Shown piece by piece: positions 56,611 to 64,000 of a stretch of 64,000 bases of DNA. The translations under genes were made by a program, and so were the position numbers. Within the stretch, counting starts at the first letter, position 1. Each line of letters opens with the position of its first letter. Source of the stretch: JAFALK01 sp036500605 (GTDB lineage Bacteria > Pseudomonadota > Gammaproteobacteria > Burkholderiales > Burkholderiaceae_C); assembly GCA_036500605.1 (NCBI GenBank), contig DASYBU010000020.1:69419-133418 (forward strand), written 5' to 3'. The notes below the pieces were generated by a model, which saw only the letters and a list, made by a program, of their open reading frames with translations, was not told the DNA's origin and did no database searches.

Positions 56611-57297
56611 ATGCAAACCAAGTCGCGCGGCTTCACTCTCGTCGAAGTGCTGGTGTCGCTGTTCATCCTGTCCATCATGGCCATGCTCGCCTGGCGCGGC
56701 ATCGACGCCTTGCTGGTCAGCCGCGACACGGCCGCCACTCACATGGACCGCAGCGTGCGCCTGCAGACCGTGCTCTTGCAGTGGGAGCAAGACCTGCTCG
56801 CCATGCAGAGCGGCGGTTCCGACGTGCCCGAACTCGCTTTCGATGGTGCGAGCCTGCGCATCACACGCCGCCAGCCGCAAGGCTTGCAGATGATCGCCTG
56901 GACGGTGCGCGACGGCCGGCTTTACCGCTGGGCCGGTCCGGTCGTGCAGAACGTCAACGATCTGCGCGACAGCGAACAACACAGCAAGCAGTTCGTCGCC
57001 GATGACAGCCAACGGATCGTCGCACTGGAAGGCGTGGTCGGCTGGCAGATGTACTACTACCGGGACAACAGCTGGTCCAACGCGCAATCGAGCGGCGGCA
57101 TCTCAAGCAGCAGCACGGCCGCTTCGGCGCCCACCGGTCCGGCTCTGTCGCCTCAGCAGCAACTGCTCCTGCAGCAGCAACAGCAGCAGCAGGCACAACA
57201 GGCGCCCACCGGCGTGCGCATGGTGCTCGAGTTTGATGGCAGCAGCGGGCCCTCAGGCCGGCTGACCAAGACCGCCATGCTGGGAGCCCAGCAGTGA
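56611..57297 (+). CDS. gspJ: Minor pseudopilin GspJ with polyglutamine insert
   Basis: A 228-residue pseudopilin: leader MQTKSRG, then FTLVEVLVSLFILSIMAMLA (Glu5) and WRGIDALLVSRD, typical of GspJ. Residues ~165-200 form an unusual insert rich in Ser/Ala and then Gln (PQQQLLLQQQQQQQAQQ, encoded by CAG/CAA at ~57154-57200), placed before the final beta strands (MVLEFDGSSGPSGRLTK). Such CAG tracts may vary in length between strains. The stop overlaps gspK by a GTGA junction. Confidence 0.92.
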   Translation: MQTKSRGFTLVEVLVSLFILSIMAMLAWRGIDALLVSRDTAATHMDRSVRLQTVLLQWEQDLLAMQSGGSDVPELAFDGASLRITRRQPQGLQMIAWTVRDGRLYRWAGPVVQNVNDLRDSEQHSKQFVADDSQRIVALEGVVGWQMYYYRDNSWSNAQSSGGISSSSTAASAPTGPALSPQQQLLLQQQQQQQAQQAPTGVRMVLEFDGSSGPSGRLTKTAMLGAQQ

Positions 57298-58262
57298 AGA
57301 CGCGCCCATCAGCCCAGCAAGGCGCGGCATTGCTGACGGCCATGATCATCGTGACCCTGGTCGCGGCGCTGGCCGCGGCCATGACCTGGCGGCAGACGCG
57401 CGCCGTGCAGGTCGAGGCCGCCGAGCGGGCCCGGGTCCAATCGGCCTGGATGCTGCAAGGTGCGCTCGACTGGGCCCGACTGATCCTGCGCGAGGACGCG
57501 ATCGCCGACCAGAACAGCGGCGGCAAGCGCTTCTGGGATCATCTGGGCGAGCCCTGGGCCGTGCCTTTGGCCGAGGCGCGGCTCTCCACCTTCCTGGCCG
57601 CGCAGGACCCGAACGGCTCGGGCGACGCCAGCGACGGGCCGGAAGCCTTTCTGTCGGGCCGCATCGAGGATGCCCAGGCGCGCTACAACCTGCGCAATCT
57701 GATGAACGACACGGCGACGACGCATGATGAGCAGCTCACGCTTGAGCGCCTGTGCGCCTCGGCCGGTGTGCCCCAGGGCACCGCCAGTCTGATCGCCAGC
57801 CGCCTGCGTGCCGCGCTGATCACGCCGCCGGGCGATGAGCCGCCTCTGGCCCCGGTCAATGTCACCCAGTTGAGCTGGTTCGGCCTGCCGCCCGAGGTGA
57901 TCGCCAAGCTGGAGCCGCTGCTCACGATCCTGCCCAACGCCACCCCCGTCAACCTCAACACCGCCTCGAGCACCGTGATCGCCGGCGTGCTCAACGTGAA
58001 TCTGAGCGAAGCCGAAATCCTCGTGCGCAGCCGCGCCAGCGCGCCGCTGGCCAACACGCAGGCCGCGCAACTGTTCCTGCCGCTCAATACCCCACTCCCC
58101 GCCGCCCGCGTCAGCGTGCACTCGGACTACTTCTACGTGACCGGACGCCTGCGTCTGGACGAGCATGTGCTGCAGCAACGCTCGCTGCTGAATCGCAATG
58201 TGTTCATCATCCGGGTCCTGACCCGGGAACGCGTCAGCGAGTCGGCCCAGACTGCGCCCTAG
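57294..58262 (+). CDS. gspK: Minor pseudopilin GspK
   Basis: A 322-residue pseudopilin that caps the tip. The GTG start at 57294 overlaps the gspJ stop. The leader ends QQG and the helix starts AALLTAMIIVTLVAALAAAM, lacking Glu5, as is normal for GspK. The large alpha domain contains RIEDAQARYNLRNLMND and the helix-hairpin-like PVNLNTASSTVIAGVLN. Length and order support the call. Confidence 0.94.
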   Translation: MKTRPSAQQGAALLTAMIIVTLVAALAAAMTWRQTRAVQVEAAERARVQSAWMLQGALDWARLILREDAIADQNSGGKRFWDHLGEPWAVPLAEARLSTFLAAQDPNGSGDASDGPEAFLSGRIEDAQARYNLRNLMNDTATTHDEQLTLERLCASAGVPQGTASLIASRLRAALITPPGDEPPLAPVNVTQLSWFGLPPEVIAKLEPLLTILPNATPVNLNTASSTVIAGVLNVNLSEAEILVRSRASAPLANTQAAQLFLPLNTPLPAARVSVHSDYFYVTGRLRLDEHVLQQRSLLNRNVFIIRVLTRERVSESAQTAP

Positions 58263-58290
58263 AGACTGAGCCCTAGAATCAGCCCGCTTC

Positions 58291-59505
58291 ATGACCACCC
58301 TGATCCTCCTCCTGCCGCCCCGCGCCCGCCTGCGCGCCCATGGCCGCGACGCCGTGACCCCATCCAGCCCGGAGCTGGATTGGGTGCTGACCGACGGCCG
58401 CCATGTCAGCGCCCAAGGCCGCGCCACGCCCCAAACGCTGCCTGATGCCACGCAAGTCGTTGCCGTGCTAGCCGACGAAGACGTGGCCTGGCGCCGCGTC
58501 GAGTTGCCGCGCGCCGGACGCCAGATGCGCCAAGCGCTGGCCGGCATGCTCGAAGAAAAGCTGCTCGACGACACCGAGCAGATGCATTTCGCCCTGGAGT
58601 CGCAGGCCACCGGCGGTGAAAGCGCCTGGGTGGCACTGTGCTCGCGGCCCTGGTTGAGCCGGCAACTGACGGCGCTGGAAGAAGCCGGCGTGCCGGTGGA
58701 CCGCGTCGCGCCGCTGTCCTGGCCCGGCGCGGCTTCGATCGGCCATTTCGAGGAAGACCGCCTGCACTGGAGCAGCGGCGAGGGCGTGAACACGCTGAAT
58801 CTGGAAGGTGCGCTCACGCGCCAGTTGATCACGCCGAGCGTGGTGGAAACCGGCGCCTGGAGCGCCACGCCGGCCAGTGCCGCGCGTGCTGAGGAATGGC
58901 TGGGCGCCAAGGTCGAGGCTCGCACGCGTGAGCAGCGCGCGCTGACGGCCCTGGCCAGCGACTGGAACCTGCGCCAGTTCGACCTGACGCCGCGCACACG
59001 CGGCCTGCAACAGCTGCGCCGCCTGTGGAGCGAATTCATGATGCCCGCCTGGCGCCCGGTGCGCTGGGGCCTGATCGGCCTGGTGGCGCTCAACCTGCTC
59101 GGCCTCAATGTGATGGCCTGGAAGCAGCAGCAGCAATTGAAGACGCAACGCGCCGCCATGAGCAGCGTGTTGACGCAAGCCTACCCTTCCGTGCGCGCCG
59201 TGCTCGATGCCCCGCAACAGATGCGCCGCGAGACCGAGGCGCTGCGCGCTGCCGCCGGCCAGCCCGGACGCAACGATCTTGAAACCCTGCTCGCCGCCGC
59301 CGCCGCCGCCTGGCCGGCCGAACTCGGCCCCGTCGAGAATTTCAGTTATGAATCAGGCCGGCTCACGCTGGCCAGCAGCGGCTGGACCGGCGCGCAGGTC
59401 GAACAGTTCGGCAACCGTCTGCGCAGCGACGGCTGGCAACTGGCCAGCGCCGACGGCCGCATGGTGATCAGCCCTCTCGATCTCTCGGGGCGTACCCAAC
59501 CATGA
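58291..59505 (+). CDS. gspL: Type II secretion platform protein GspL
   Basis: A 404-residue protein with an actin-like cytoplasmic domain (residues ~1-245; QVVAVLADEDVAWRRVELP, LEGALTRQLITP), one membrane helix (WGLIGLVALNLLGLNVMAW, ~265-283), and a small periplasmic ferredoxin-like domain (LTLASSGWTGAQVEQFGNRL). It recruits the ATPase GspE and pairs with GspM. A 28-bp gap separates it from gspK; TAGAAT in that gap could be an internal -10 box. Confidence 0.92.
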   Translation: MTTLILLLPPRARLRAHGRDAVTPSSPELDWVLTDGRHVSAQGRATPQTLPDATQVVAVLADEDVAWRRVELPRAGRQMRQALAGMLEEKLLDDTEQMHFALESQATGGESAWVALCSRPWLSRQLTALEEAGVPVDRVAPLSWPGAASIGHFEEDRLHWSSGEGVNTLNLEGALTRQLITPSVVETGAWSATPASAARAEEWLGAKVEARTREQRALTALASDWNLRQFDLTPRTRGLQQLRRLWSEFMMPAWRPVRWGLIGLVALNLLGLNVMAWKQQQQLKTQRAAMSSVLTQAYPSVRAVLDAPQQMRRETEALRAAAGQPGRNDLETLLAAAAAAWPAELGPVENFSYESGRLTLASSGWTGAQVEQFGNRLRSDGWQLASADGRMVISPLDLSGRTQP

Positions 59506-59993
59506 GCTTGCAGAGCATGAACACCGAACTGCGCGAGCGCTTTGCCGCGCTCAACGCGCGCGAGCAAATGGGCGTGCGCCTCGCGGCCTGGGCCGTGGGC
59601 CTCTTGCTGGTCTTGTGGGTTGCCGTACTGCCGGCCTGGCGCACCTTGGCCCGCACACCGGCCGAGCTCGACCAGGTCGACAGCCAGTTGCAGGCCATGC
59701 AGGCTCAGGCGCAGGAGGCGCGCGAGCTGCGTGGTGTGCCCGCCATCGCCGGCGCACAGGCGCAGGAAGCACTGAAATCCGCCACCGGCCGCTTGGGCGG
59801 CATGGCCAGCCTGAACGTCAACAACGGCCGCGCCGTGCTCACGCTCAAGGGCGTCAGCAGCGACGCGCTCCAAGGCTGGCTGAGCGAGGCGCGCAGCGCC
59901 GCACGGGCCCAGCCCGTCGAAGCCCAATTGCAGCGCGCGGGCAACGGCTATGCCGGCACGATCACGATGGCCTTGCCCGGGGCCTCGCCATGA
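59502..59993 (+). CDS. gspM: Type II secretion protein GspM
   Basis: A 163-residue bitopic protein: cytoplasmic N-terminus (LNAREQMGVRLAAWAVG), one membrane helix (VGLLLVLWVAVLPAWRTL), a coiled coil, and a ferredoxin-like periplasmic domain with LKGVSSDALQGWLSEARSAA. It overlaps gspL and gspN by four bases each. Sequence is weakly conserved in the family, so the call leans on topology and position. Confidence 0.9.
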   Translation: MSLQSMNTELRERFAALNAREQMGVRLAAWAVGLLLVLWVAVLPAWRTLARTPAELDQVDSQLQAMQAQAQEARELRGVPAIAGAQAQEALKSATGRLGGMASLNVNNGRAVLTLKGVSSDALQGWLSEARSAARAQPVEAQLQRAGNGYAGTITMALPGASP

Positions 59994-60754
59994 AAGCCCG
60001 GCGCTGGGCCGTGTTGGGTGCGGGCCTCGGCGGCCTGCTGGCCTTGATCGCTTTCGCGCCGGCCAGTTGGCTGGCTGACCGCGTGGCCACGGCCAGCAAC
60101 CAGCATCTGCTCTTGTCCGACGCGCGGGGCAGCATCTGGAATGGCAGCGCCGTGGTCGTGCTGACCGGTGGCGCCGACAGCCGCGACGCCACCGCCCTGC
60201 CCGGCCGCCTGCAATGGAATCTGCATTGGCAAGGGCTCTCGATCTTGCTGGCAGCGCGCCAGGATTGCTGCATCAACGGCGAGCTGCAACTGCGGCTGAC
60301 GCCGGGCTGGCGCAAGCTCGACATGGCCCTGCTCGACAAGCCCGACTGGCTGGTGCGCTGGCCCGCCGGGCTGCTGGCCGGCCTCGGCACGCCGTGGAAC
60401 ACCTTGCAGCTCGATGGCTCGGCCCGCATGCTCGCCCACGATCTGCGCATCAGCTGGAATGCCCAGGGCTGGCAACAGACGGGCGAGGTCGATCTCGACC
60501 TGCTCAACCTGAGCTCGCGTGTCTCGCCGATCGCGCCGCTGGGCAACTACCGCTTCAGGCTCAACGGCGGCCAGTTGCTGTTGACGACTTTGGACGGCGC
60601 TTTGCAACTGCAGGGCCACGGCCAGTTGAGCGCCGCCGGTGCCAGCTTCCGCGGCGAGGCCAGTGCTGCGCCGGGCCGCGAAGCCGCGCTGGACAATCTG
60701 CTGAACATCATGGGGCAGCGTCATGGCGCGCGCTCGATCATTTCCTTGGGATGA
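59990..60754 (+). CDS. gspN: Type II secretion protein GspN
   Basis: A 254-residue protein with one N-terminal membrane helix (AVLGAGLGGLLALIAFAPA) and a periplasmic domain of the GspN family: LSDARGSIWNGSAVVVL, LQWNLHWQGLSILLAARQDC, YRFRLNGGQLLLTTLDGAL. GspN is present in only some type II systems and its exact role is unresolved. ATG 59990 overlaps the gspM stop and its stop overlaps the gspD start, so translation is coupled across the N-D junction. Confidence 0.88.
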   Translation: MKARRWAVLGAGLGGLLALIAFAPASWLADRVATASNQHLLLSDARGSIWNGSAVVVLTGGADSRDATALPGRLQWNLHWQGLSILLAARQDCCINGELQLRLTPGWRKLDMALLDKPDWLVRWPAGLLAGLGTPWNTLQLDGSARMLAHDLRISWNAQGWQQTGEVDLDLLNLSSRVSPIAPLGNYRFRLNGGQLLLTTLDGALQLQGHGQLSAAGASFRGEASAAPGREAALDNLLNIMGQRHGARSIISLG

Positions 60755-63090
60755 AGACGATGAAAAAACTTCCGCTGCTGCTGGCGATCGGCCTTGCGCT
60801 GAACCACATGCCAGGCACCGCGATGGCGGCTGTCAAGCCGGCCGTCAAGGCCAGCACGCCGGTGACGCTGAACTTCGTCAACGCCGACATCGAGGCCGTC
60901 TCGCGCGCCATCGGCGCCATGCTCAACCGCGACATCCTGGTCGACCCGCGCGTCAAGGGCAACATCACCGTCTACAACGACAAGCCCCAGCCGCTCGGCG
61001 AGGCCTATCGCAACTACCTGTCCGCGCTGCGCGGCCTGGGCTTCACGGTGGTGGAGTCGGGCGGCTTCCTGAAGGTGGTGCCCGAGGCCGACGCCAAGCT
61101 GCAGACCAGCACGGTCTCGGTGGGCGCGCCGTCGCAGCGCGGCGACGTGGTGCTCACGCAGATCTTCAAGCTCAACTACGAGAACCCGAACAACCTCGTG
61201 GCCGTGCTGCGCCCGCTGATCACCGCCAACAACACGATCAACGCGAGCCCCGGCAACAACTCGCTGGTGATCACCGACTACGCGGACAACCTGCAGCGCC
61301 TGGGCAAGATCATCACCGCGCTCGACCAGCCCGCGGGCGGCGAGATGCAGGTGGTGCAACTCAAGAACGCGGTCGCCTCCGACATCGTGCAGACGGTGCA
61401 GAAGCTGCTCGACAGTTCGAATTCGGCCGTGCCGGGCGTGCCCGGCCAGAGCAGCGCGGCGTCGGTGATCGTCGAGCCGCGCAGCAACTCGCTGATCGTG
61501 CGCGCCAGCAACCAGTCGCGCATGGCGTCGGCGCTGTCCATCATCGACAAGCTCGACCAGCCGGTCAACGGCGGCGGGCCCGCCGGCAACATCTGGGTCG
61601 TCTACCTGAAGAACGCCGACGCCGTGAAGGTGGCCGAGCTGCTGCGCGCGGCGGTGTCGGCCACCGGCTCGGGCAACGGCGGCGGCGGCCCGACCGGCGG
61701 CACCGGCGGCCCGGCGACGTCCGAGGGCCGCACGACGACCACGCAGAACCCGAACGCCCCGTCGGGCACGTCCGGCACCGCCGGCGGCCCGTCCGCGCAG
61801 TCGACCACGCCGGTGGCGGCGTCGGCCCGGCCGTCCACCGGCGGCCAGGTGCAGGCCGATCCGGCGACCAACTCGCTGATCATCACGGCCTCCGAGCCGG
61901 TGTACCGCCAGATGCGCCAGGTCATCGACCAGCTGGACGTGCGCCGCGCGCAGGTCTACGTCGAGTCGATGATGGTCAGCGTCGACGCCACCAAGGCGGC
62001 GCAGGCCGGCATCCAGTGGCAGGGCCTGTTCGGCGCCGGCAGCACCTACGTGGGCGGCGGCACGAACTTCAACAGCGCCAGCGGCGCGGGCAACATCATC
62101 AACCTGGCGGTCGCGGGCGGCTCGCTGTCCTCGGGCAGCACCGGCACCACCACCTCGACGACGGTGCCCTCCGCCAACGTCAGCGGCGGCCTGAACATCG
62201 GCTTCGTGCCCAAGATCAACGGCATCTACACGCTGGCCGCGCTGGCCAATTTCCTCGAGACCAACGCCGGCGGCAACGTGCTGGCCACGCCCAACATCGT
62301 GGCGCTCGACAACGAGGAAGCCAAGATCGTCATCGGCCAGAACATCCCGCTGACCACCGGCAGCTTCACCAACACCGGCTCGAGCGCCGGCAGCGTCAAC
62401 CCGTTCCAGACCGTCGAGCGCCAGGACATCGGCATCACGCTGCGCATCCGCAGCCAGATCGGCGAGAACGGCACCATCCGCATGACGGTGTACGAGGAGA
62501 ACTCGGCGCGCGACCCGAACTTCGCCACCAACCAGATCACCACCAAGACCTCGGTCGAGACGTACATCACCGTCGACGACGGCGCGATGGTGGTGCTGGG
62601 CGGCCTGACGCGCGACGAGTACGGCGACACCAGCGACGGCGTGCCGCTGCTGTCCTCGATCCCCATCATCGGCAACCTGTTCAAGAGCTCCACGCGCACG
62701 CGCCACAAGCAGACGCTGATGCTGTTCCTGCGCCCGATCGTCATGCGCGACCAGAGCGACGTGAACAAGCTGACCGTCGACCGCTACAACGCGATCCGCC
62801 AGCAGCAGCAGAGCTTCCAGCCGGACACCAGCTGGGTGATGCGCATCAACGACACGCCCATCGTGCCGCCGGTCAAGCCCGACACGCAGATCGATCCGAG
62901 CGTGCCGCACGACCCCGAGACCGAATCGGTGAAGCTGCCCACGATCACGCCGGTGCCCGACATGCGTCGCGTGCCGGCCGCGCCGGTGGCGCCGCTGATC
63001 CCGGTCAAGCCGGCGACCAACCCCGCGCCGGGCCAGACGCGGCCCAGCGCGCCGCCCGCGCCGGCCTCCGCGCCGTCGCAAGGCCAGTAA
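60751..63090 (+). CDS. gspD: Type II secretion secretin GspD
   Basis: GspD forms the outer-membrane channel. The 779-residue protein has a signal peptide (cleavage near TAMAA), an N0 domain (VTLNFVNADIEAVSRAIGAM), N1-N3 domains (IVEPRSNSLIVRASNQSR and the repeat DPATNSLIITASEPVYRQM), and the secretin core (VYVESMMVSVDATKAAQAGI, TPNIVALDNEEAKIVIGQN, VPLLSSIPIIGNLFKSSTR). The N3 loop (residues ~325-375) is very long and Gly/Thr/Pro-rich. The C-terminus is a Pro/Ala tail. After about base 60,835 codon third positions become almost wholly G or C, unlike gspC-gspN. Confidence 0.95.
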   Translation: MKTMKKLPLLLAIGLALNHMPGTAMAAVKPAVKASTPVTLNFVNADIEAVSRAIGAMLNRDILVDPRVKGNITVYNDKPQPLGEAYRNYLSALRGLGFTVVESGGFLKVVPEADAKLQTSTVSVGAPSQRGDVVLTQIFKLNYENPNNLVAVLRPLITANNTINASPGNNSLVITDYADNLQRLGKIITALDQPAGGEMQVVQLKNAVASDIVQTVQKLLDSSNSAVPGVPGQSSAASVIVEPRSNSLIVRASNQSRMASALSIIDKLDQPVNGGGPAGNIWVVYLKNADAVKVAELLRAAVSATGSGNGGGGPTGGTGGPATSEGRTTTTQNPNAPSGTSGTAGGPSAQSTTPVAASARPSTGGQVQADPATNSLIITASEPVYRQMRQVIDQLDVRRAQVYVESMMVSVDATKAAQAGIQWQGLFGAGSTYVGGGTNFNSASGAGNIINLAVAGGSLSSGSTGTTTSTTVPSANVSGGLNIGFVPKINGIYTLAALANFLETNAGGNVLATPNIVALDNEEAKIVIGQNIPLTTGSFTNTGSSAGSVNPFQTVERQDIGITLRIRSQIGENGTIRMTVYEENSARDPNFATNQITTKTSVETYITVDDGAMVVLGGLTRDEYGDTSDGVPLLSSIPIIGNLFKSSTRTRHKQTLMLFLRPIVMRDQSDVNKLTVDRYNAIRQQQQSFQPDTSWVMRINDTPIVPPVKPDTQIDPSVPHDPETESVKLPTITPVPDMRRVPAAPVAPLIPVKPATNPAPGQTRPSAPPAPASAPSQGQ

Positions 63091-63110
63091 GCCACCGGAG
63101 GGCTGAAACC

Positions 63111-64000
63111 ATGGGCGCACGCCATCCCCTGCCCTACGCCTGGGCCAAGACGTATTCGGTGCTGATCGAGGACGACGGCCGCGAGCGCGTGCTGCACGTC
63201 AGCGACGGCACCTCGCGCCAGGCGCTCGCCGAAGTGCTGCGCCTGCACGCGGTCGACCGCATCGAGAACGAGGCGCCCGCAGCGCTGCAGACGCGCATCG
63301 CGCAGGCCTACTCCGGCGGCCAGGGCAGCGCGGCGTCGGTCGTCGGCGAAGTCGAGAGCGCGGTCGACCTGTCGCGCATGATGCAGGAGCTGCCGGCCGT
63401 CGAGGACCTGCTCGAGGCGGCCAACGACGCCCCGATCATCCGCATGCTCAACGCGCTGCTCACGCAGGCCGCCAAGGACGGCGCGAGCGACATCCACATC
63501 GAGCCCTACGAACGCAGCTCCAGCGTGCGCTTCCGCGTCGACGGCACGCTGCGCGAGGTGGTGCAGCCGAACAAGGCGCTGCACGCGGCGCTGATCTCGC
63601 GCCTGAAGATCATGGCCGAGCTCGACATCTCCGAGAAGCGCCTGCCGCAGGACGGCCGCATCTCGCTGCGCATCGGCGGCCGCGCGATCGACGTTCGCGT
63701 CTCCACCCTGCCGTCGGCGCACGGCGAACGCGCGGTGCTGCGCCTGCTGGACAAGGGCGAGCAGAAGTTCAGCCTCGAGTCGCTCGGCATGGACGGCGAG
63801 GTGCTCGAGCAGTTCAACCGCCTGGTGCAGCAGCCGCACGGCATCGTGCTGGTGACCGGCCCGACCGGCTCGGGCAAGACGACCACGCTGTACGCCTCGC
63901 TCACCCGCCTGGACACGCGCACCTCCAACGTGCTGACCGTCGAAGACCCGGTCGAGTACGAGCTCGCCGGCATCGGCCAGACGCAGGTCAACCCGAAGAT
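63111..64000 (+). CDS. gspE: Type II secretion ATPase GspE (3' end outside window)
   Basis: The first ~296 residues of the cytoplasmic secretion ATPase. ATG 63111 follows GGAGG at good spacing, 20 bp after gspD. The N-terminal N1E-type domain (~1-100) binds GspL. Then come NALLTQAAKDGASDIHIEPY, KRLPQDGRISLRIGGRAIDV, and Walker A TGPTGSGKTTT. The frame is still open at base 64,000 within the Asp-box region (TVEDPVEYELAGIGQTQVN). gspF should follow. Codon use is as GC3-rich as in gspD. Confidence 0.95.
   Translation, partial: MGARHPLPYAWAKTYSVLIEDDGRERVLHVSDGTSRQALAEVLRLHAVDRIENEAPAALQTRIAQAYSGGQGSAASVVGEVESAVDLSRMMQELPAVEDLLEAANDAPIIRMLNALLTQAAKDGASDIHIEPYERSSSVRFRVDGTLREVVQPNKALHAALISRLKIMAELDISEKRLPQDGRISLRIGGRAIDVRVSTLPSAHGERAVLRLLDKGEQKFSLESLGMDGEVLEQFNRLVQQPHGIVLVTGPTGSGKTTTLYASLTRLDTRTSNVLTVEDPVEYELAGIGQTQVNPK

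Noticed and set aside
60721..63120. 799-residue open frame on the minus strand opposite gspD
   Set aside because: Shadow of gspD, whose near-total GC3 removes stop codons from the complementary strand. Arg/His/Val-rich without domains.

Overview
The window is GC-rich, densely packed chromosomal DNA from a betaproteobacterium, most likely Burkholderiales near the Leptothrix/Rubrivivax/Roseateles/Comamonadaceae group. Evidence: the block dgt-aroB-aroK beside pilQPONM with gltB-gltD on the other side of dgt; the string pilB-pilC-pilD-coaE-zapD-yacG; an Mla operon with mlaA inside it; a zwf-hexR pair; and a type II secretion cluster ordered gspC<>gspG-H-I-J-K-L-M-N-D-E. No tRNA, rRNA, CRISPR array, prophage or integron was seen.

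Layout. 1-5.0 kb: type IV pilus motor and platform genes (pilB partial, pilC, pilD), then coaE, zapD and yacG, read as one tight unit. 5.0-11.2 kb: glucose-phosphate metabolism. A HAD phosphatase, pgi and tal face left, zwf-hexR face right, and a palindrome resembling a HexR operator lies before zwf; a small lipoprotein follows. 11.2-15.2 kb: the outer-membrane lipid-asymmetry operon mlaF-E-D-A-C-B. 15.4-25.1 kb: two tandem pilin genes, fimT-pilV-pilW-pilX-pilY1, a TonB-like gene and a frameshifted remnant of a second pilY1 3' end. 25.1-31.3 kb: glutamate synthase gltD/gltB. 31.4-32.2 kb: a REP-associated (RAYT/Y1) transposase unit inserted between gltB and dgt. 32.3-42 kb: dgt, aroB, aroK, an Ig-like (Big_1) lipoprotein and pilQ-P-O-N-M on the minus strand. 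42-50.2 kb: mrcA (PBP1A), cyaY, lptM, a dppBCDF-type peptide ABC transporter without a local binding protein, and a general porin. 50.5-54.7 kb: coq7, an OsmC-family gene, a candidate small RNA with its own promoter and terminator, three tandem GC-rich hairpins, ilvA, and a CobT-like protein whose usual active-site glutamates are missing. 54.7-64 kb: the type II secretion system, running off the right edge inside gspE.

How the genes work together. Type IV pili dominate the window: motor, platform and peptidase at the left end, pilins and PilY1 tip protein in the centre, alignment complex and secretin further right. PilD should also process the type II pseudopilins. Envelope maintenance (Mla, LptM, PBP1A, porin) and central metabolism (Pgi/Tal/Zwf/HexR, GltBD, AroKB, IlvA) fill the rest.

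The items most worth follow-up are the CobT-like protein with a rewritten active site, the candidate sRNA with exposed anti-Shine-Dalgarno loops and its neighbouring hairpin array, the Ig-like lipoprotein inside the pil-aro operon, the decayed second pilY1 end, and an abrupt codon-usage change within the first ~90 bp of gspD.
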